64,000 nucleotides of DNA from Smittium culicis. Lineage: Eukaryota; Kickxellomycota; Harpellomycetes; Harpellales; Legeriomycetaceae. Positions 48,445 through 60,999 of this stretch are shown piece after piece. Under the pieces are notes generated by a model. It made no database searches. It had not been told where the DNA came from and saw only the letters and a program-made list of their open reading frames with translations. The stretch lies in the NCBI GenBank assembly GCA_001970855.1, contig LSSN01001245.1, forward strand, positions 26,358 to 90,357. The letters run 5' to 3'. The position numbers and the translations under genes are program-made. Numbering within the stretch: the stretch's first letter is position 1; each line of letters begins with the position of its first letter.

Positions 48445-50419
48445 TCATAGCTTTGGTTTAGACTTTGAAAAGTTCATTTTATCGATTTCAGCTTGTTTAA
48501 GGATATTCTTTAGAATTTTTCCAGAAGGATTCTTTGGAATTTCACTTATTATTTCAACGCCACCACGCAATTTTTTATGTGGAGCAACCTGTTTATCAAG
48601 CCACTCGCAAATTAATTTACAAGCGCGCGCCTTTTCCGAATCAGTTGAAATTTGCGGAAGCACGTTTTGCTTTAAAGTGACAAATGCTTTAGGCAGTTCA
48701 GTTTCTTGGTTTTGGATGTAAACGCCAATAACTGCGGCTTCAGCAACATACTCATGTGATGCAAGTAAGCCTTCAAGCTCTGCAGGAGCTACTTGGTACC
48801 CCTTATATTTGATCAGGTCTTTGATTCTGTCAACAACATAAATATTGTTTTTTTCATCAAAGTATCCAATATCACCGGTATGAAAAAATCCGTCTTTATC
48901 TATTGATTCCATTGTAGCTTCAGGTCTGTTCAAGTATCCTTTCATAATAGTTGATCCCCTGAAACAAAGCTCCCCTGTTTGGTTGTAACCTAAACACTTA
49001 CCATTTGAATCAATGACTTTCCCTTCAATGTTGCTTAAAAGCACTCCTGAAGACCCGTCATTCTCGTGGAATTTGTACGAGTTTGATATTGTTGGGCTTG
49101 TTTCTGTAAGCCCATAAGCTCTTACTATCCCTATTTTATGCCTAAAAATCCCATTGAGCTTTGCTAGCGACTTTTCGCCAATCGGCGCTGACCCTGTTCT
49201 GATAGCTTTCATTGAACTAATATCGTAATTTTCGACATCAGGGTTATTGATTATTCCTAGAATTATGGGCGGGACTATATGCCCAAATGTAATTTTATAC
49301 TTTTCGATTAGATGAAGCATCATATTTGACTCGAATTTTGGCAATACGACTATTCCAACAGACTACCAATTCAAAATAAATTTAAAAAGTTATACATTAT
49401 TGATATTTCAAACATTTCGAATAATTCACCTTCGAAGTTTAAAAAAAAAAAAATCAAAAAGTTTGAAATTCGATGACCAAAAAGTGGATACAAATTTAAA
49501 AAGACAATGGTCTATATTTTTTTGCAAAACTGTAAATTTCCTAAAAGTAAAAATAATTAAAGGTGTTTACCATTGCTATTCCGAGGTTGAGTATCGAAAC
49601 AAATCCATAAATATGGTAGAAAGGCAGCACGCCGATGAATTTAGGTGCTATTTCGTCTCTATCGATCCAGCCGTCATTGACGGCGAAACAGGAGTTCATG
49701 AGCATGCTAGAAACAACGTTTTTGTGCGTTAGCATAACGCCTTTAGGGAGTCCAGTGGTTCCAGACGAGTAGGGGAGTACAGCGACTTTTTCATTAGCCT
49801 CCTTTTCGCTATAAATCCTGAATTTTTCAAATGGCAAGTCGCAAGAGAATTCGTGGAGGTATAAACTTGTATCTGATTTTTTATCTAGAGAATAAACGCT
49901 TGCGAGAATATCTGACTTGGGTTTGTAACTTTGCGACTGGTTTATGTCGATAAGGATAATTTGGAGGTCAGAATAGTTCAGTTTGCTGATATGAATAGCC
50001 TCCTTGACAATGTTCAAGTCTTTTCTTTCACAGGCGATTACTCTAGACGACGAGTCTTTGAGCTGGTAAGCAAGCTCGCGTGGGGTATAGCTCGGGTTTG
50101 CTAATGTGACAATACCTCCAATACTGAGAATAGAATAAACAAATATTGGGTAGTATAAACTGTTAGCACTAAAAATCATCCCGACCTGATCTCTTTTGAA
50201 GTTTAGCCGATGAACTAGTCCTGAAGACAGTTTCGCTGTCATTTCCTCGATATCACCGATGGAGAGGCTTTTTCCACTTGGCCCGTCGCAAATAGCAAAT
50301 TCAGTTTTCTTCTTAGCCATCGCGTAATTAATTCTCGCTTGAGTAAAGACATACTCGACTATATCTACATCAGGAATTTTAATCCTGGGAAGCATGGATT
50401 TGAAAATCATTTTGATCAC
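48445..50419 (-). CDS. 4-coumarate:CoA-ligase-like acyl-CoA synthetase
   Basis: Two exons, 50419-49571 and 49362-48445, joined at phase 0 (ATG|GTAAAC and TTGGTAG|TCT) give 588 residues. The enzyme belongs to the ANL (AMP-forming) superfamily: P-loop SSGTTGLPKGVMLTH, the YGLTETSP motif, FHTGDIGYFDE, DRIKDLIKYKGYQVAPAELE and the C-terminal catalytic Lys in NPSGKILKN. It should activate a carboxylic acid to its adenylate and then the CoA thioester. The overall pattern is that of fungal 4CL-like or peroxisomal fatty-acyl ligases; the substrate cannot be told. The protein ends PKL, close to a peroxisomal PTS1 (SKL-type), so a peroxisomal site is plausible but unproven. Three Met codons occur in the first nine; the first is used. 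Confidence 0.9.
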
Positions 50420-51834
50420 TGATTATTTAATATATAAATATTTGGTATTAGAAGTGATAATTATTATTATAAAATATATCAAATATATGATAAAATTTGC
50501 AGATTTAATGTTATCCTTCTGTATTATTATTATAGTTTTGTAAAAATAATCCAAATATAGTTTGGAAAGTATATACCGAATACAAATAGCCAAGATATTT
50601 TTTACTAAGAGCAAATCTATCAAAAGGTTAGGTAAAATTACAATTTATTTTATATAGCTAGGTTTAAATGTTTTAAACCAGAAAAGATTCAACAAGAAAG
50701 GGCAAATGTTCGATTTTTTACGCATTTATACTTGCATTAGCTAGAATGAAATACAAGTCACATTATTCCTAAACATAACATATAAACCCCTTATTTTTTT
50801 TTTAATTTCGGGTTGAAATTACGTTTCGAAACTTTTTGTTATAATTGATGTAATAGTTATTTTTTTTCACTGACAACTGTTGAATATTATTATTTCTATA
50901 GATGTTTTTTTGAAAAAAAATATACATGTAATGACTGTGATGCAGGCTATGTATTTCATAACTCCTTAGTAAAAATTTCACTTATCCATTTTCTCAAACT
51001 CTTTTAAGCGTGAATTATAATTTTTTTTTTGGGAAACTTTCTGTTGATATTTCTTTATTTTTAAATTCAAAAAATTGTAAATATAAGTTATTATTAGGAA
51101 CCTGGATAAAATCTGGAACTATTAATCATACTTTATATATAAAACTGGGGGTAAAGATGAGTTTATATAATGAGAAAGATATATTTAAAGATGCTGCACC
51201 CTTTATTTTCTTTATTTTATTTTTTTTAGGTTATGAGGGGTTGAAATTTTATTTACACGGTATACAACTAATGGCACTTTTAAAAGCATATACTATTGAA
51301 CCCTTTTATACCCTTAAACGATTAAAGCTTCAAATATGAAGCCTATATAATAAACAAGCTTAGCCAAACTATCAAAAAATGACACAAAAACGCATTATTC
51401 CAATTTAAAACTCAAGCAGATGCTTTGAGGCTCATATTTGTTAGTACTTTCTACATTTAAAAAGCAAATAAAATATAGATATTATAGTCCAAGAGTTACA
51501 AAAGTTGAACTCGAGATAAATAATATTAGCGGTTTAATTGTTTTAGCTACTTGCACAATTGTATAATAAATAAATTGAGTCGGAGTATAGGACCTTCAAG
51601 AAACGTAACATTCAAGAGTCAGAATACTTTGAGTATCTAACTTTTATTACTACTAAATACGCAACTTGATACTAATAAATTATGCTCAAGCATATAGAAA
51701 AATAAATATTCATTTTACTATTAGCATAGCCATCCAAACCAAAAAATATCTTTTTATATTTATTACAGCTATCATTTTTGCATTTTTATCACAAGAGCAG
51801 TATTACTAAGCTAATAGTTTTTTTTTTTAGCGAC
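50420..51834. other. Divergent intergenic region (acyl-CoA synthetase / BRCA2)
   Basis: AT-rich. The 109-codon plus frame at 51010-51339 is Phe/Leu/Lys-rich with one hydrophobic stretch (FIFFILFFLGY), no domain and no conserved look; it is probably chance. Confidence 0.5.
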
Positions 51835-51840
51835 ACGCGT
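51835..51840. promoter_or_regulatory. MluI cell-cycle box (ACGCGT)
   Basis: A perfect ACGCGT palindrome about 500 bp upstream of the BRCA2 start. In fungi this is the MBF binding core that drives G1/S genes, including DNA-repair genes. CG-containing hexamers are rare in this AT-rich spacer, which adds weight; function is inferred. Confidence 0.5.
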
Positions 51841-51896
51841 CTGGTCATTATCAGCCTATTGTTAAACTCAAAAAGTTGCAAACTAAAGTATGATAA

Positions 51897-51904
51897 GCGC
51901 CAAA
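51897..51904. promoter_or_regulatory. E2F-like site (GCGCCAAA)
   Basis: An exact match to the E2F consensus on the minus strand (TTTGGCGC), 57 bp from the ACGCGT box. Early-diverging fungi can retain E2F-type factors, so an S-phase role for the downstream repair gene is plausible. Confidence 0.45.
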
Positions 51905-51947
51905 TGGGATGAGAGAACACCTTTATAAGCAAAATTAATCATAAACT

Positions 51948-52037
51948 TAGCGTTAAGTTTTGGTGTCAAATCGTTGCCATCTTTAGCGTTTTGGTGTCAA
52001 ATCGTTATCACCTTAAGCGTTTTGGTGTCAAATCGCT
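51948..52037 (+). repeat. Three 31-bp tandem repeats upstream of BRCA2
   Basis: The core TTTTGGTGTCAAATCG starts at 51958, 51989 and 52020, an exact 31-bp period. Each core is preceded by AGCGT (AGCGTTAAG in the first) and followed by T/C T-A/G-type sequence. The array lies 300-400 bp upstream of the ATG at 52344. It could be a protein-binding cluster or a minisatellite. Confidence 0.85.
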
Positions 52038-52343
52038 AGCATTTTCTGCGCAGTTTATAAAAATCAAAGTTCTAATGAGCTATGCGCCATCTGATTTGCT
52101 ATCTAAAATCGTGTCGCTTATTTAAACTCGAAATTGCTGTTCCTGCTGGCCAATGGCTGTAGTTGAAGCTGTAAGTTGAGTGTTTCTGCTTTCTAGATTT
52201 ACTATCAAGTCTGTAAAAAGCCTATATCATCTGCTAATATATAATATAACATTAAAATTAGCCTTTCGATAACTTACTAGCAAAGTCCATCGTTTTTTTA
52301 GGTTACTATTCTATCAAGCAACCCTGTTTATTTTTCGTTGTAA

Positions 52344-55300
52344 ATGGACCATGATAAATACTCTATAACTCGCAGCGCTGACCCTCAAAATTCAATAGAA
52401 ATTAGCTTAGCCCCAAAAAATCAAAAGCTTGTTCATACCAATATTATCGCTGAGTGGCTAAAGCTTTATAAAGAAAAGATACCCTCCGCTAATATTGACA
52501 TGTCTAATGAAGTCCCTCAAAGCTCCTCTGCCCAACAAGAAGAGACTAGCCAAAAAACCACTATAATTAATTCTAACACTAATCTTAATTTAGATATCAA
52601 CCTCCCTTTACTCTCAAACTCCCCACCGCCAATTGATCTTCCCAATTTATTACATCATGACTTGGCATCTGACCATTTACATGATAAAAGCAAAGTTCAA
52701 AGCCCTAGACTTTCAAGCGACAAACTTAAACACATATCCATAAATATGAATGAAGAGGATAGTCTCGATTCTGAAAAGGCTATTGGTGATGCTGATTTAG
52801 AAATTATCAGCAGCCTTGAATGGGATAACACGGGATACAGTAGCGATATAACCCAAAAAGATTGGAACAGCACTGCAGAATCAAACACCCCTGTCGCACC
52901 ACTTTCTTCAATACCTGGTTTAGATTTAAGTCTTAAAAGTGAGCTTTCTGAGAACATTCCTGTCAAGAGCTCTTTTGAAACTAATGAAAATTCTACTGAA
53001 CTACACACCCCTGAAATAATAAATAGATTAGCTATCGTTAAAACTAAAGCTGAAGCCCGATTTACCAAAATTATTCACAAAAAAGACTTTAAAGATTCAT
53101 TGTTAAATAGCGTCGCCGAAAGAACTCGAACATTTTCCGATTTTAAAACTTCTGATAGCCTCAATTCTACTTGGGAAATTGATGATGATAATAATAAAAA
53201 TAGTATGCTTATGAGCAATGACTCAGTTAGCTCTGCCTTATTTGATAATCTTAAATCTCAAAACACCAAGCTTACCCCGAACGCTAACAAAAATCTCAAC
53301 AACAACTTTTTAAGCGATGACTATCTAAAATCTACTCCAAAATTTCACTATAAATCTCAATATAATAACCTTAAAGATTCTTCGTCCCCAAATAATATCA
53401 AATTATTAATGGATACTCCTTCATCTGTACATAACTCGTCTCGTATTAATTACAATCCTCAGATCCTTAACTTTAATGCAAACTACTCTACTAATTCTCC
53501 AACTCAACAAACTCAGCCTTTAATTGACTCCAATCCGTATTTGTTTTCCAAGCTCTCTGACATTAATACTACCCCTCATTCAAATAAAAGGCCTATGAAT
53601 TTTAGCCTTGAAACCCCTGATTTGAAAAATATCTCAACCCCTGATATTCTTTATATTAACAACCTGACAAAAGATACAAATACTAACTCTTTTACTCTCT
53701 CAAAGTATTCAGACACAAATGAATCTCCAACAAAACTTCCAAGCAGCTCAAATATAAATAACAGATATATCGCTTCAAACTCTAAAAGCAATAATTTAAC
53801 ATTGGAATCAAGCGGTAACTTCAATAACCAACAAAATGATGGCCCCCATGAACTGTACTCGCTTGAAAAAAATGATTTAGACATAACTGATACTAACTCC
53901 AACTTAAATAATTGCATTTCCTCACAACAACTACCTTCTTCAACTACAACTCCAGCTATAAGTACCCCTAATATCGCTTTAAATGATACAAGTAACCTGG
54001 TTTTAAATCCTAACTCTTCATTATCCAATCTGCCAAAATATTTAGAAAAAACTAACGCTGAAAGGTCAAACTTTACCTCTAAACTAAGCACAAACGACCT
54101 TACCCATTTAGACAAGTCTAATGAACAGGGACACAATTATCTATCTCACTTAGAATTAGTCCCTTATAATTTAGAATTTCAAAGTTCAATCCCAGATTCA
54201 GAATTTAATAAGCCCGTTACTGTTAAGGTTGACGAATCTCATAATGATCTAGATAGCAGACTGGTAGATAATAATATAAATAATAATTCTACCTCAACCA
54301 GCGCTCTTCCTCAAAAAAACTCACAGGCCTTAATAAATGAAGACGTTCTTCCTCCTAACTTCCCTGTTCCAGTTATTCCAGATTCTAATAAAACCGAAAA
54401 TTTGAATAATAAAACAAGCACTGAAGTCTATGCTCATGAAAACGTTGAAAACTCACCTAGTATTGTCAACTCGCACAACAAACAGCAGCCTATTGTAGGG
54501 GTTTCTCCTACTGAAATTGCTACCCCAACTATAGAATCTACTACATTGAAGACTATCTCAAAATCCCAAAAAACTAATGGAAATGAGAAAATTGAAAATA
54601 AAAACATTGAATCCAACACCAATAAGCTATCTTTTTTTGATCAAATTTTAAAACAGAACAATGATTTTTTTCAAAATAACTTGGAAGAAGATCTTAAGAT
54701 ATTAGTTAAAAAAAAGAACTCGCATCTAGATATTCCTGTTTCTGACAGCCCAATATCAGGGTTCAGCAAAGCCACCGAAATATCTACCTCTGACATAAAC
54801 AAATTTGGAACTGGGCTAGAACAACCGCCTAGCTCTTTTTTCCAAGGGTTTACTACAGCATCAGGGACAAACCTTAGCTCTTTGGGTGATAACATTTTAG
54901 ATCAAGACCAATTGTTTGAGGAAATCCTTAAAAAATCACGTAAAACTCCGCAGCAAGAGTTTAAAACTCCTTTTAAATCTGGTCAAGCCAATAAAAAAAC
55001 ACATCTCTCAAATTCTAATATAACCTATTCTAACCAAAGAAGAGTTACTAGCCTTACTCATTCAAAAATCAACCACACTTCTCAAAATAGTATTTTGAGA
55101 AGCAATAGCAAATCAAATCCTTCATTACAATTTCCTAGCCCAATCTCTAATCCAGATATTAATTTTATGAATTATGGTAACTCAGATCTGAATCAGGATG
55201 ATCTATTTGACGCTATCCTTAAAAAACCTAGACCTAGCACTTCACTCGAATTCAAAACACCTTTTAAAAAAAATCAAAATATCATCTCAAAATCTTGCGA

Positions 55301-58300
55301 GAATCAATCTTCTAAAATTACTCCTTTAGGAAAAAATAGCGCACCTTCTTTTTCAGGTCCAAATACAAACCCAACTCAATTGAAATCTAATTTTTCTCTT
55401 AACCCTAATAGTAGGTCTTCCAAAAGACCTAAAAACAATTTGAGAAAAGACTTTAAAACTCCGTTTAAGCTAAATTTAAACGATTCAAATTCTGACCTAA
55501 AACATAAATCAGCTTCTCCAAATTTAATAAATGCGCCTAATGTATCTTCCTACACTGAAGCATCTAATAATATCTTTACTCCCACTAATAATCGCATTCA
55601 CGCAAATATAAGAAGTACATCTAATAAAAATAATACTTCTAATGTATTATCTGTTCGCTCGAAACTTCCAAGCCCTAACCAAACTTCTAACACCGCGTCA
55701 CATTCTAGGTATAATAAAACTAATATCAATAATACCCCAAACCAGCCTACATCAAGTATTAACAGTATTAATACGTCTGCTACGATTCCATATAAAGACG
55801 ATGCTCTAAAAAACATAGATATTGACGAAGATTACGCTCAAGATTTAGCTAGCTATTTCGATGAATCTGATAATTTTTTAAGCAGTTCAAGCTCCCAGTC
55901 GAAATCCTCTGCCTCAAAAGACAATTCCACAAGCAACTTTCACCACACTAACCTAGAAGAATTGTCTCTTGAACATGATACTAATCAGCAACAACACATT
56001 AACTCTAGCTACAACACACCTTCCAAGTCATCAAAAATTAAAAGCAATACCAATTCTACTATTCAGGTTGCATCAAATAATTCTAATAATACCGAAACGA
56101 GTGGTAAAACAATGCCTGATCAAAACTGTTTAAGTGAAACCTGCAATCAACAATTTTTTTCTACATCACATAGTGAAAATATCTCTCCTTTATATGAAAA
56201 TAAAGATATCAATAATAGCACTCAAATTCCAGATACTAATTCAACTTTGGTAACAACCTCATCTATCACAACTAACTTGAATAGCATAATATCAAATCCT
56301 TCATCATTAAACAGCATCAACTATAATAAGCTTAGTGGTGTCCAAAGCCAGGGTTTAAGGCGCCAGAAACATTCCAGAAATCCAACCTCTCAAATTTTCC
56401 AAACACCAAATATTGATTCTTCTCGAATACAATCTACACAAAAAAATCATAAAACTAATTATGTTAAAGGAAGCAATGATCTGTCAAATATTATCCAAAG
56501 TAATTCTAACCATTCAGAAAATTCCCTGACTGATACATCTATGCCCAATAAAAGACAAAGGCTTCATGATACTAATAAACCCAGTAGCAATAACAGTAAA
56601 ACAACGTTGAGGGAATTTAAAAGGTTATCCTGTAAATTTGATAACTCTAAATCAATCTCTATACCTGAATATGTACGAAATATGACATTTTCTAGCGCAA
56701 AAGATTTCATTTTTATAGAAAACGAAGTTAGTAATAACGACCACTCCGTCATTAATAGATGGGGGCCGGAAGAAGCTATTAGTGAACTTACCAGCATTAT
56801 AGACATAACAAAATCTGGCTTGATAAAGACTGATTTTGATAAGTGGGTCCATATTCAATACCAGCAATTAGTTTTCTATTTAGCTGTGATGTCCAGGTGC
56901 TTTCCGTTATCTGCTATTCATTTCTGGGGAAAAAATTTCGTTCTACAGAGATTGAAGAACAGGTATTTAAAAGAATTTATCGAATCGCAAAGGCCATCAA
57001 TTAGAAGAATCCTCGAATGTGACTCTTCATCTAAGAAACTAATTGTTTTATTTGTTGCCAGTATTTTATCCGACGGATTTGTTTTGCTGTCTGATGGATG
57101 GTACTCAATTAGAGCTAAACTTGATGAAGTCTTGTCAATTTCTCTTTCCAAAGGAAGATTAAAAATTGGTACTAAACTTATAATAATTGGATCTACCCTT
57201 GTTTCAGGCAATAGTGGTCATGATGGTATTTCCCCGCTTCAAATTGATTGCCCAGAATCTGAAACATCGCCTTACCTAGTGATTTATGCAAACAGCGTTC
57301 GAACAGCGAGATGGGATCAAAAGCTGGGATTTCAATCGCTAAACAGTCGCATGTCTTACTCTTTGAACTCCATTCATCCTTTTGGTGGCCCTGCGTATGG
57401 CGAAATTGATGTTATTGTTTGCAGAAGGTACCCTATTAGATTTATTGAGCTTAAAAAAGGTAGCTCAAGAATTGTCAGATGCGCTGCTGAAGAGGCCAGA
57501 GTCTCTTCAAAATACGATGAAAGAAGGGAAAAGGAGTCTCAACTATTACTTAATAACTTGAATAATAACCAAGCTAAAATAAATATTAATTCGGCTAAAT
57601 TACCAAGCATTTCAGAGCTTGATAACATGTCTGGCGAGCAGCTATTCGAGTTGTATAATTCTGTAACTGATCAACCAAATTTTTTTATTTCACTAACTCC
57701 AGATCAAAAAAAGAAAATTGAATTTTATTCTGAATCAATTAAATCTGAACAATCTGATTCTGTTCGTGAAGAGCTCCTAGAAAAATTTCCTCCAAGAGAT
57801 GTATCACAATTCTTTCAAATCCTGATTTCAGACTATAATCACTCGAAAATTAAAAAGAATAGAGATAGTCAATATGGAAGAGTTTTCTTATCTTTATGGG
57901 GTGCTGATGAGAGTACTTGGTCACAATTTTCTGAAGGGAGAAGATTCAAAGTTAGTAAAATTATTATTATTTATATTATTTGACATGTATTTTCATATTT
58001 ATATTTAACTATTTTACTATTTTTCTTTTTCTATTAATCACAGATTTATGGTGCCTCTCCATCAATATTCAAAAACCTGAAGCAAATTAAGGATAATAGC
58101 CAAGAAAAAGCTAATAAAAACTTTTTAAGGTTAAACTTTAATAGAAATTCAGTTTTCAAACCTATTCCAGTTGATCCAGAGTTTTCAAAATCTGTCGAAT
58201 CCATTGTCAAAAGACGAACGTTTTGTATTTCACAAATATCTACCGATGAAGTTAGAAAGGATATCGACATTGTCGGAATTGTCAAAGGTAAAATACCAAT

Positions 58301-58952
58301 TCATATTATCAATATATCCTATCTTATACTTACCTTATCTTACTTTTTACTTTTTATATTATTTTATAAGAGTGTCGCTCTTCTATTAAATATGGGAAAG
58401 AAATGAACCAATTGACCATCACTCAAATAAGTCGTGATCATTGGAATAAGTATGGAATTGTCGGTAGTTCTGATCACCTTAAATTGCTTGAACCAAATCA
58501 GAACAATTTTAAGAGTGTAGATAGTGCTATTGATTCCAAGGTTGACTTTGGAAATCAATTTGAAGATCACGAGCTTGAAAAGCTGTCAAATTTATATAAT
58601 CTGAATGGTGATAAAAACCGGCGTAACTTAGTCTTAGCTGATGACTCAGTAGGATTTACCTGCAAGAATAGTGTTACTTTATACGCATGCTTCCCAAAAG
58701 TAGTATATGGAAATATTAACATCAAAGTATCGATATTTACATTTATTTCTAACAAATTTACTTAGTAAGATTTTTCTAAACTTTTTTTTTATTAAAAAAT
58801 AGGAAAACTCTGTTATAGTCATTAAGGATATAAATATATCTAGAATCGATACTAACCTAAATAATGTATTTGCTTCGTCACGCGATTATACCGACTATAA
58901 AATTGAAAAGGATTCTGTCTCTAGCACCACTAAACTTTCAAGAATGAGTTGA
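52344..58952 (+). CDS. BRCA2: BRCA2/Brh2 recombination mediator
   Basis: Four exons (52344-57950, 58044-58287, 58371-58726, 58803-58952) give 2118 residues. Residues 1-1430 are largely disordered, rich in Ser, Asn and Thr. A BRC repeat lies near 834-868: FTTA (836-839) and LFEEI (857-861) have the same 21-residue spacing as canonical BRC repeats, so Rad51 binding is expected. Residues 949-958 (LNQDDLFDAI) are a half repeat without FxxA. FKTPFK recurs at 873, 970 and 1037. From about 1435 the DNA-binding region follows: helical domain (DKWVHIQYQQLVFYLAVMSR), OB1 (LSDGWYSIRAKLDEVL, TARWDQKLGFQ), EIDVIVCRRYPIRFIELKKG, a helical tower-like segment, and OB2 (VFLSLWGADESTWSQFSEG, RRFK then IYGASPS across intron 1). 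OB3 sequence follows in exons 2-4. It would load Rad51 on single-stranded DNA. The last exon is the least certain. Confidence 0.93.
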
Positions 58953-60959
58953 TCTAATAGAATTGAAACGTTCTTCGCCATTTTATTCAGGTATTCAAGT
59001 TTAATTTGTAGATAAAAGTCTTTTATTTGCCTTATGATAAGTAAAAAAATTAACATGCCAATTATATTGTTGATTTTACAAGTTTTACCATATATTACTT
59101 TTTACCCATACATTCCTCATTTTACGCGTTTGAAATTGGTTCCATTAACTTTCTTTGAGCATCATCTTAATTCTACATTAATATAGATCAATTATTATTT
59201 CATAATTCTAAATTAAGCTAGAATTTTTAAAATATATGTATCATTTAGATATCCCCTCAACTTTACTTTCCACTTAATCTCTAAGTGCTCATAGCAGCCA
59301 CACTACTTCCACTCTCTCTTTCTCTATTCTGTTTTATAACCCTGGTTAACTATAATATTAAAACATTAAAACATCAAAACATTAAAACATTAAAACATTA
59401 AAACATTAAAACATTAAAACATTAAAACATTAAAACATTAAAACATTAAAACATTAAAACATTAAAACATTAAAACATTAAAACATTAAAACATTAAAAC
59501 ATTAAAACATTAAAACATTAAAACATTAAAACATTAAAACATTAAAACATTAAAACATTAAAACATTAAAACATTAAAACATTAAAACATTAAAACATTA
59601 AAACATTAAAACATTAAAACATTAAAACATTAAAACATTAAAACATTAAAACATTAAAACATTAAAAGCAAATGATTTATAATTTTAAAAGAAATTTTTT
59701 AAAATGACTATAAAAAACCAATCAAAAATATTTTTTATAAGCTCATGAATTATCATTAAAATAAAATTAAATAAATAATTTAATTTATAATAACTTTTAT
59801 TAATTCACACCGAAATATTTATATTTAACTAATTAAAGTCGCCTTTTGTACAGTTATTATTTGAATACTCGTACGCAACATTATACTAGTTAGATAATGC
59901 TTTAAAATTTAAATAATTGTAAAAAGTTAAATGAATTATTTTATTAGCACATAATTTAACTCTAATTTGTCTAAATAAAATCGATTTATTTTTAAGGTAA
60001 TTTATTTAAAAGTTTAGAGCTATTAAATGATATGAGGGGGATAAACTTAATAAATGTTTTGTAGAACTTTTATTACTTCTACGTTTACTTTCAATAAAGT
60101 AATTTAAAGCTGTAAAAATATATTAAGTATGTGTTATGATATGAGCTTGAGGTAATAAATAATATGATGGATTAATCAAATTATAAATCAGCGAATTTTG
60201 AATAAGTATTAGAATTAAAGATATTACTCTAATGGATATCCAAGTTTCTAGTTTAAATTATATTTTCCTATATGTTAAAATTACCAGAATATTTTAAAAA
60301 ATATTAAAACAAAATCAAATTCTAAAAATTAAAAATTTATTTTTTTTACATTTATAAAAATTTCTCTGGAGTAAACAAAAAAATCAGACTTAGTTTTTAT
60401 AATTAATTTGAAAAATTTTTTTATTTACATTAATTCATTCATATTATTCATAGATGAATACGATTGTAAATATTTTAATATATAAAAAGATTAAAGAGGT
60501 AATCCTACTATAAAATGAAGCTTAATTATAAAAAAAAATTTCATATGAATCAATTTCTGGAAGTATTTTTTATACAAAAAATTTACTTTCTAGAATTTTT
60601 TTCATGATGGAGCAAATCTTTGAGATCAATTATTCTATTGCTATCATTAAATTTTTATACTAATTACTATATTTATATACTACGACACTTAATTTTTTGC
60701 TCTATATTCTAATGAAAATTATTAAAGCTCAAAGTTTGCTAATAATTTTATTTTAATATAAAAAATCATCATTTCCCAATTTTTTTGAAGTTAAGAAAGT
60801 TTTGAATTTTATAATAAAAATAAAATAAAGCAATATGAGGTTTTAATTTTTAATATTCTTTTTTCTCAGAGTTTATTAAACATAATTTAAAAGTATACGA
60901 AAAACTTAAAAAAAATATTTTGAAAGTTAAAAAAAATATTAAAAAAATTATTTTTCAAC
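58953..60959. other. AT-rich spacer downstream of BRCA2
   Basis: Apart from the 8-bp minisatellite at 59357-59667 there is only AT-rich sequence with dense stops up to the 3' end of the minus-strand LINE. Confidence 0.55.
59357..59667 (+). repeat. 8-bp minisatellite (ATTAAAAC)n, about 39 copies
   Basis: 311 bp of head-to-tail ATTAAAAC units, practically perfect. The only variant I see is a C for T in an early unit (ATCAAAAC near 59373). The array starts about 400 bp after the BRCA2 stop codon. Confidence 0.97.
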
Positions 60960-60999
60960 CAACCCCGCTCCGCTACTCTAGCTGCTCCATACCCACTAG

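Noticed and set aside
51010..51339. 109-codon plus-strand frame
   Set aside because: Low-complexity Phe/Leu/Lys composition, no domain, no splice partner.
52344..58952. Alternative genetic code with TGA as Trp
   Set aside because: Host genes use TGG for Trp without internal TGA, and at least two host genes (acyl-CoA synthetase, BRCA2) appear to end at TGA. The TGA pattern is confined to transposon relics.
59357..59667. CRISPR-like array
   Set aside because: Direct 8-bp units without spacers; a minisatellite in a eukaryotic genome.
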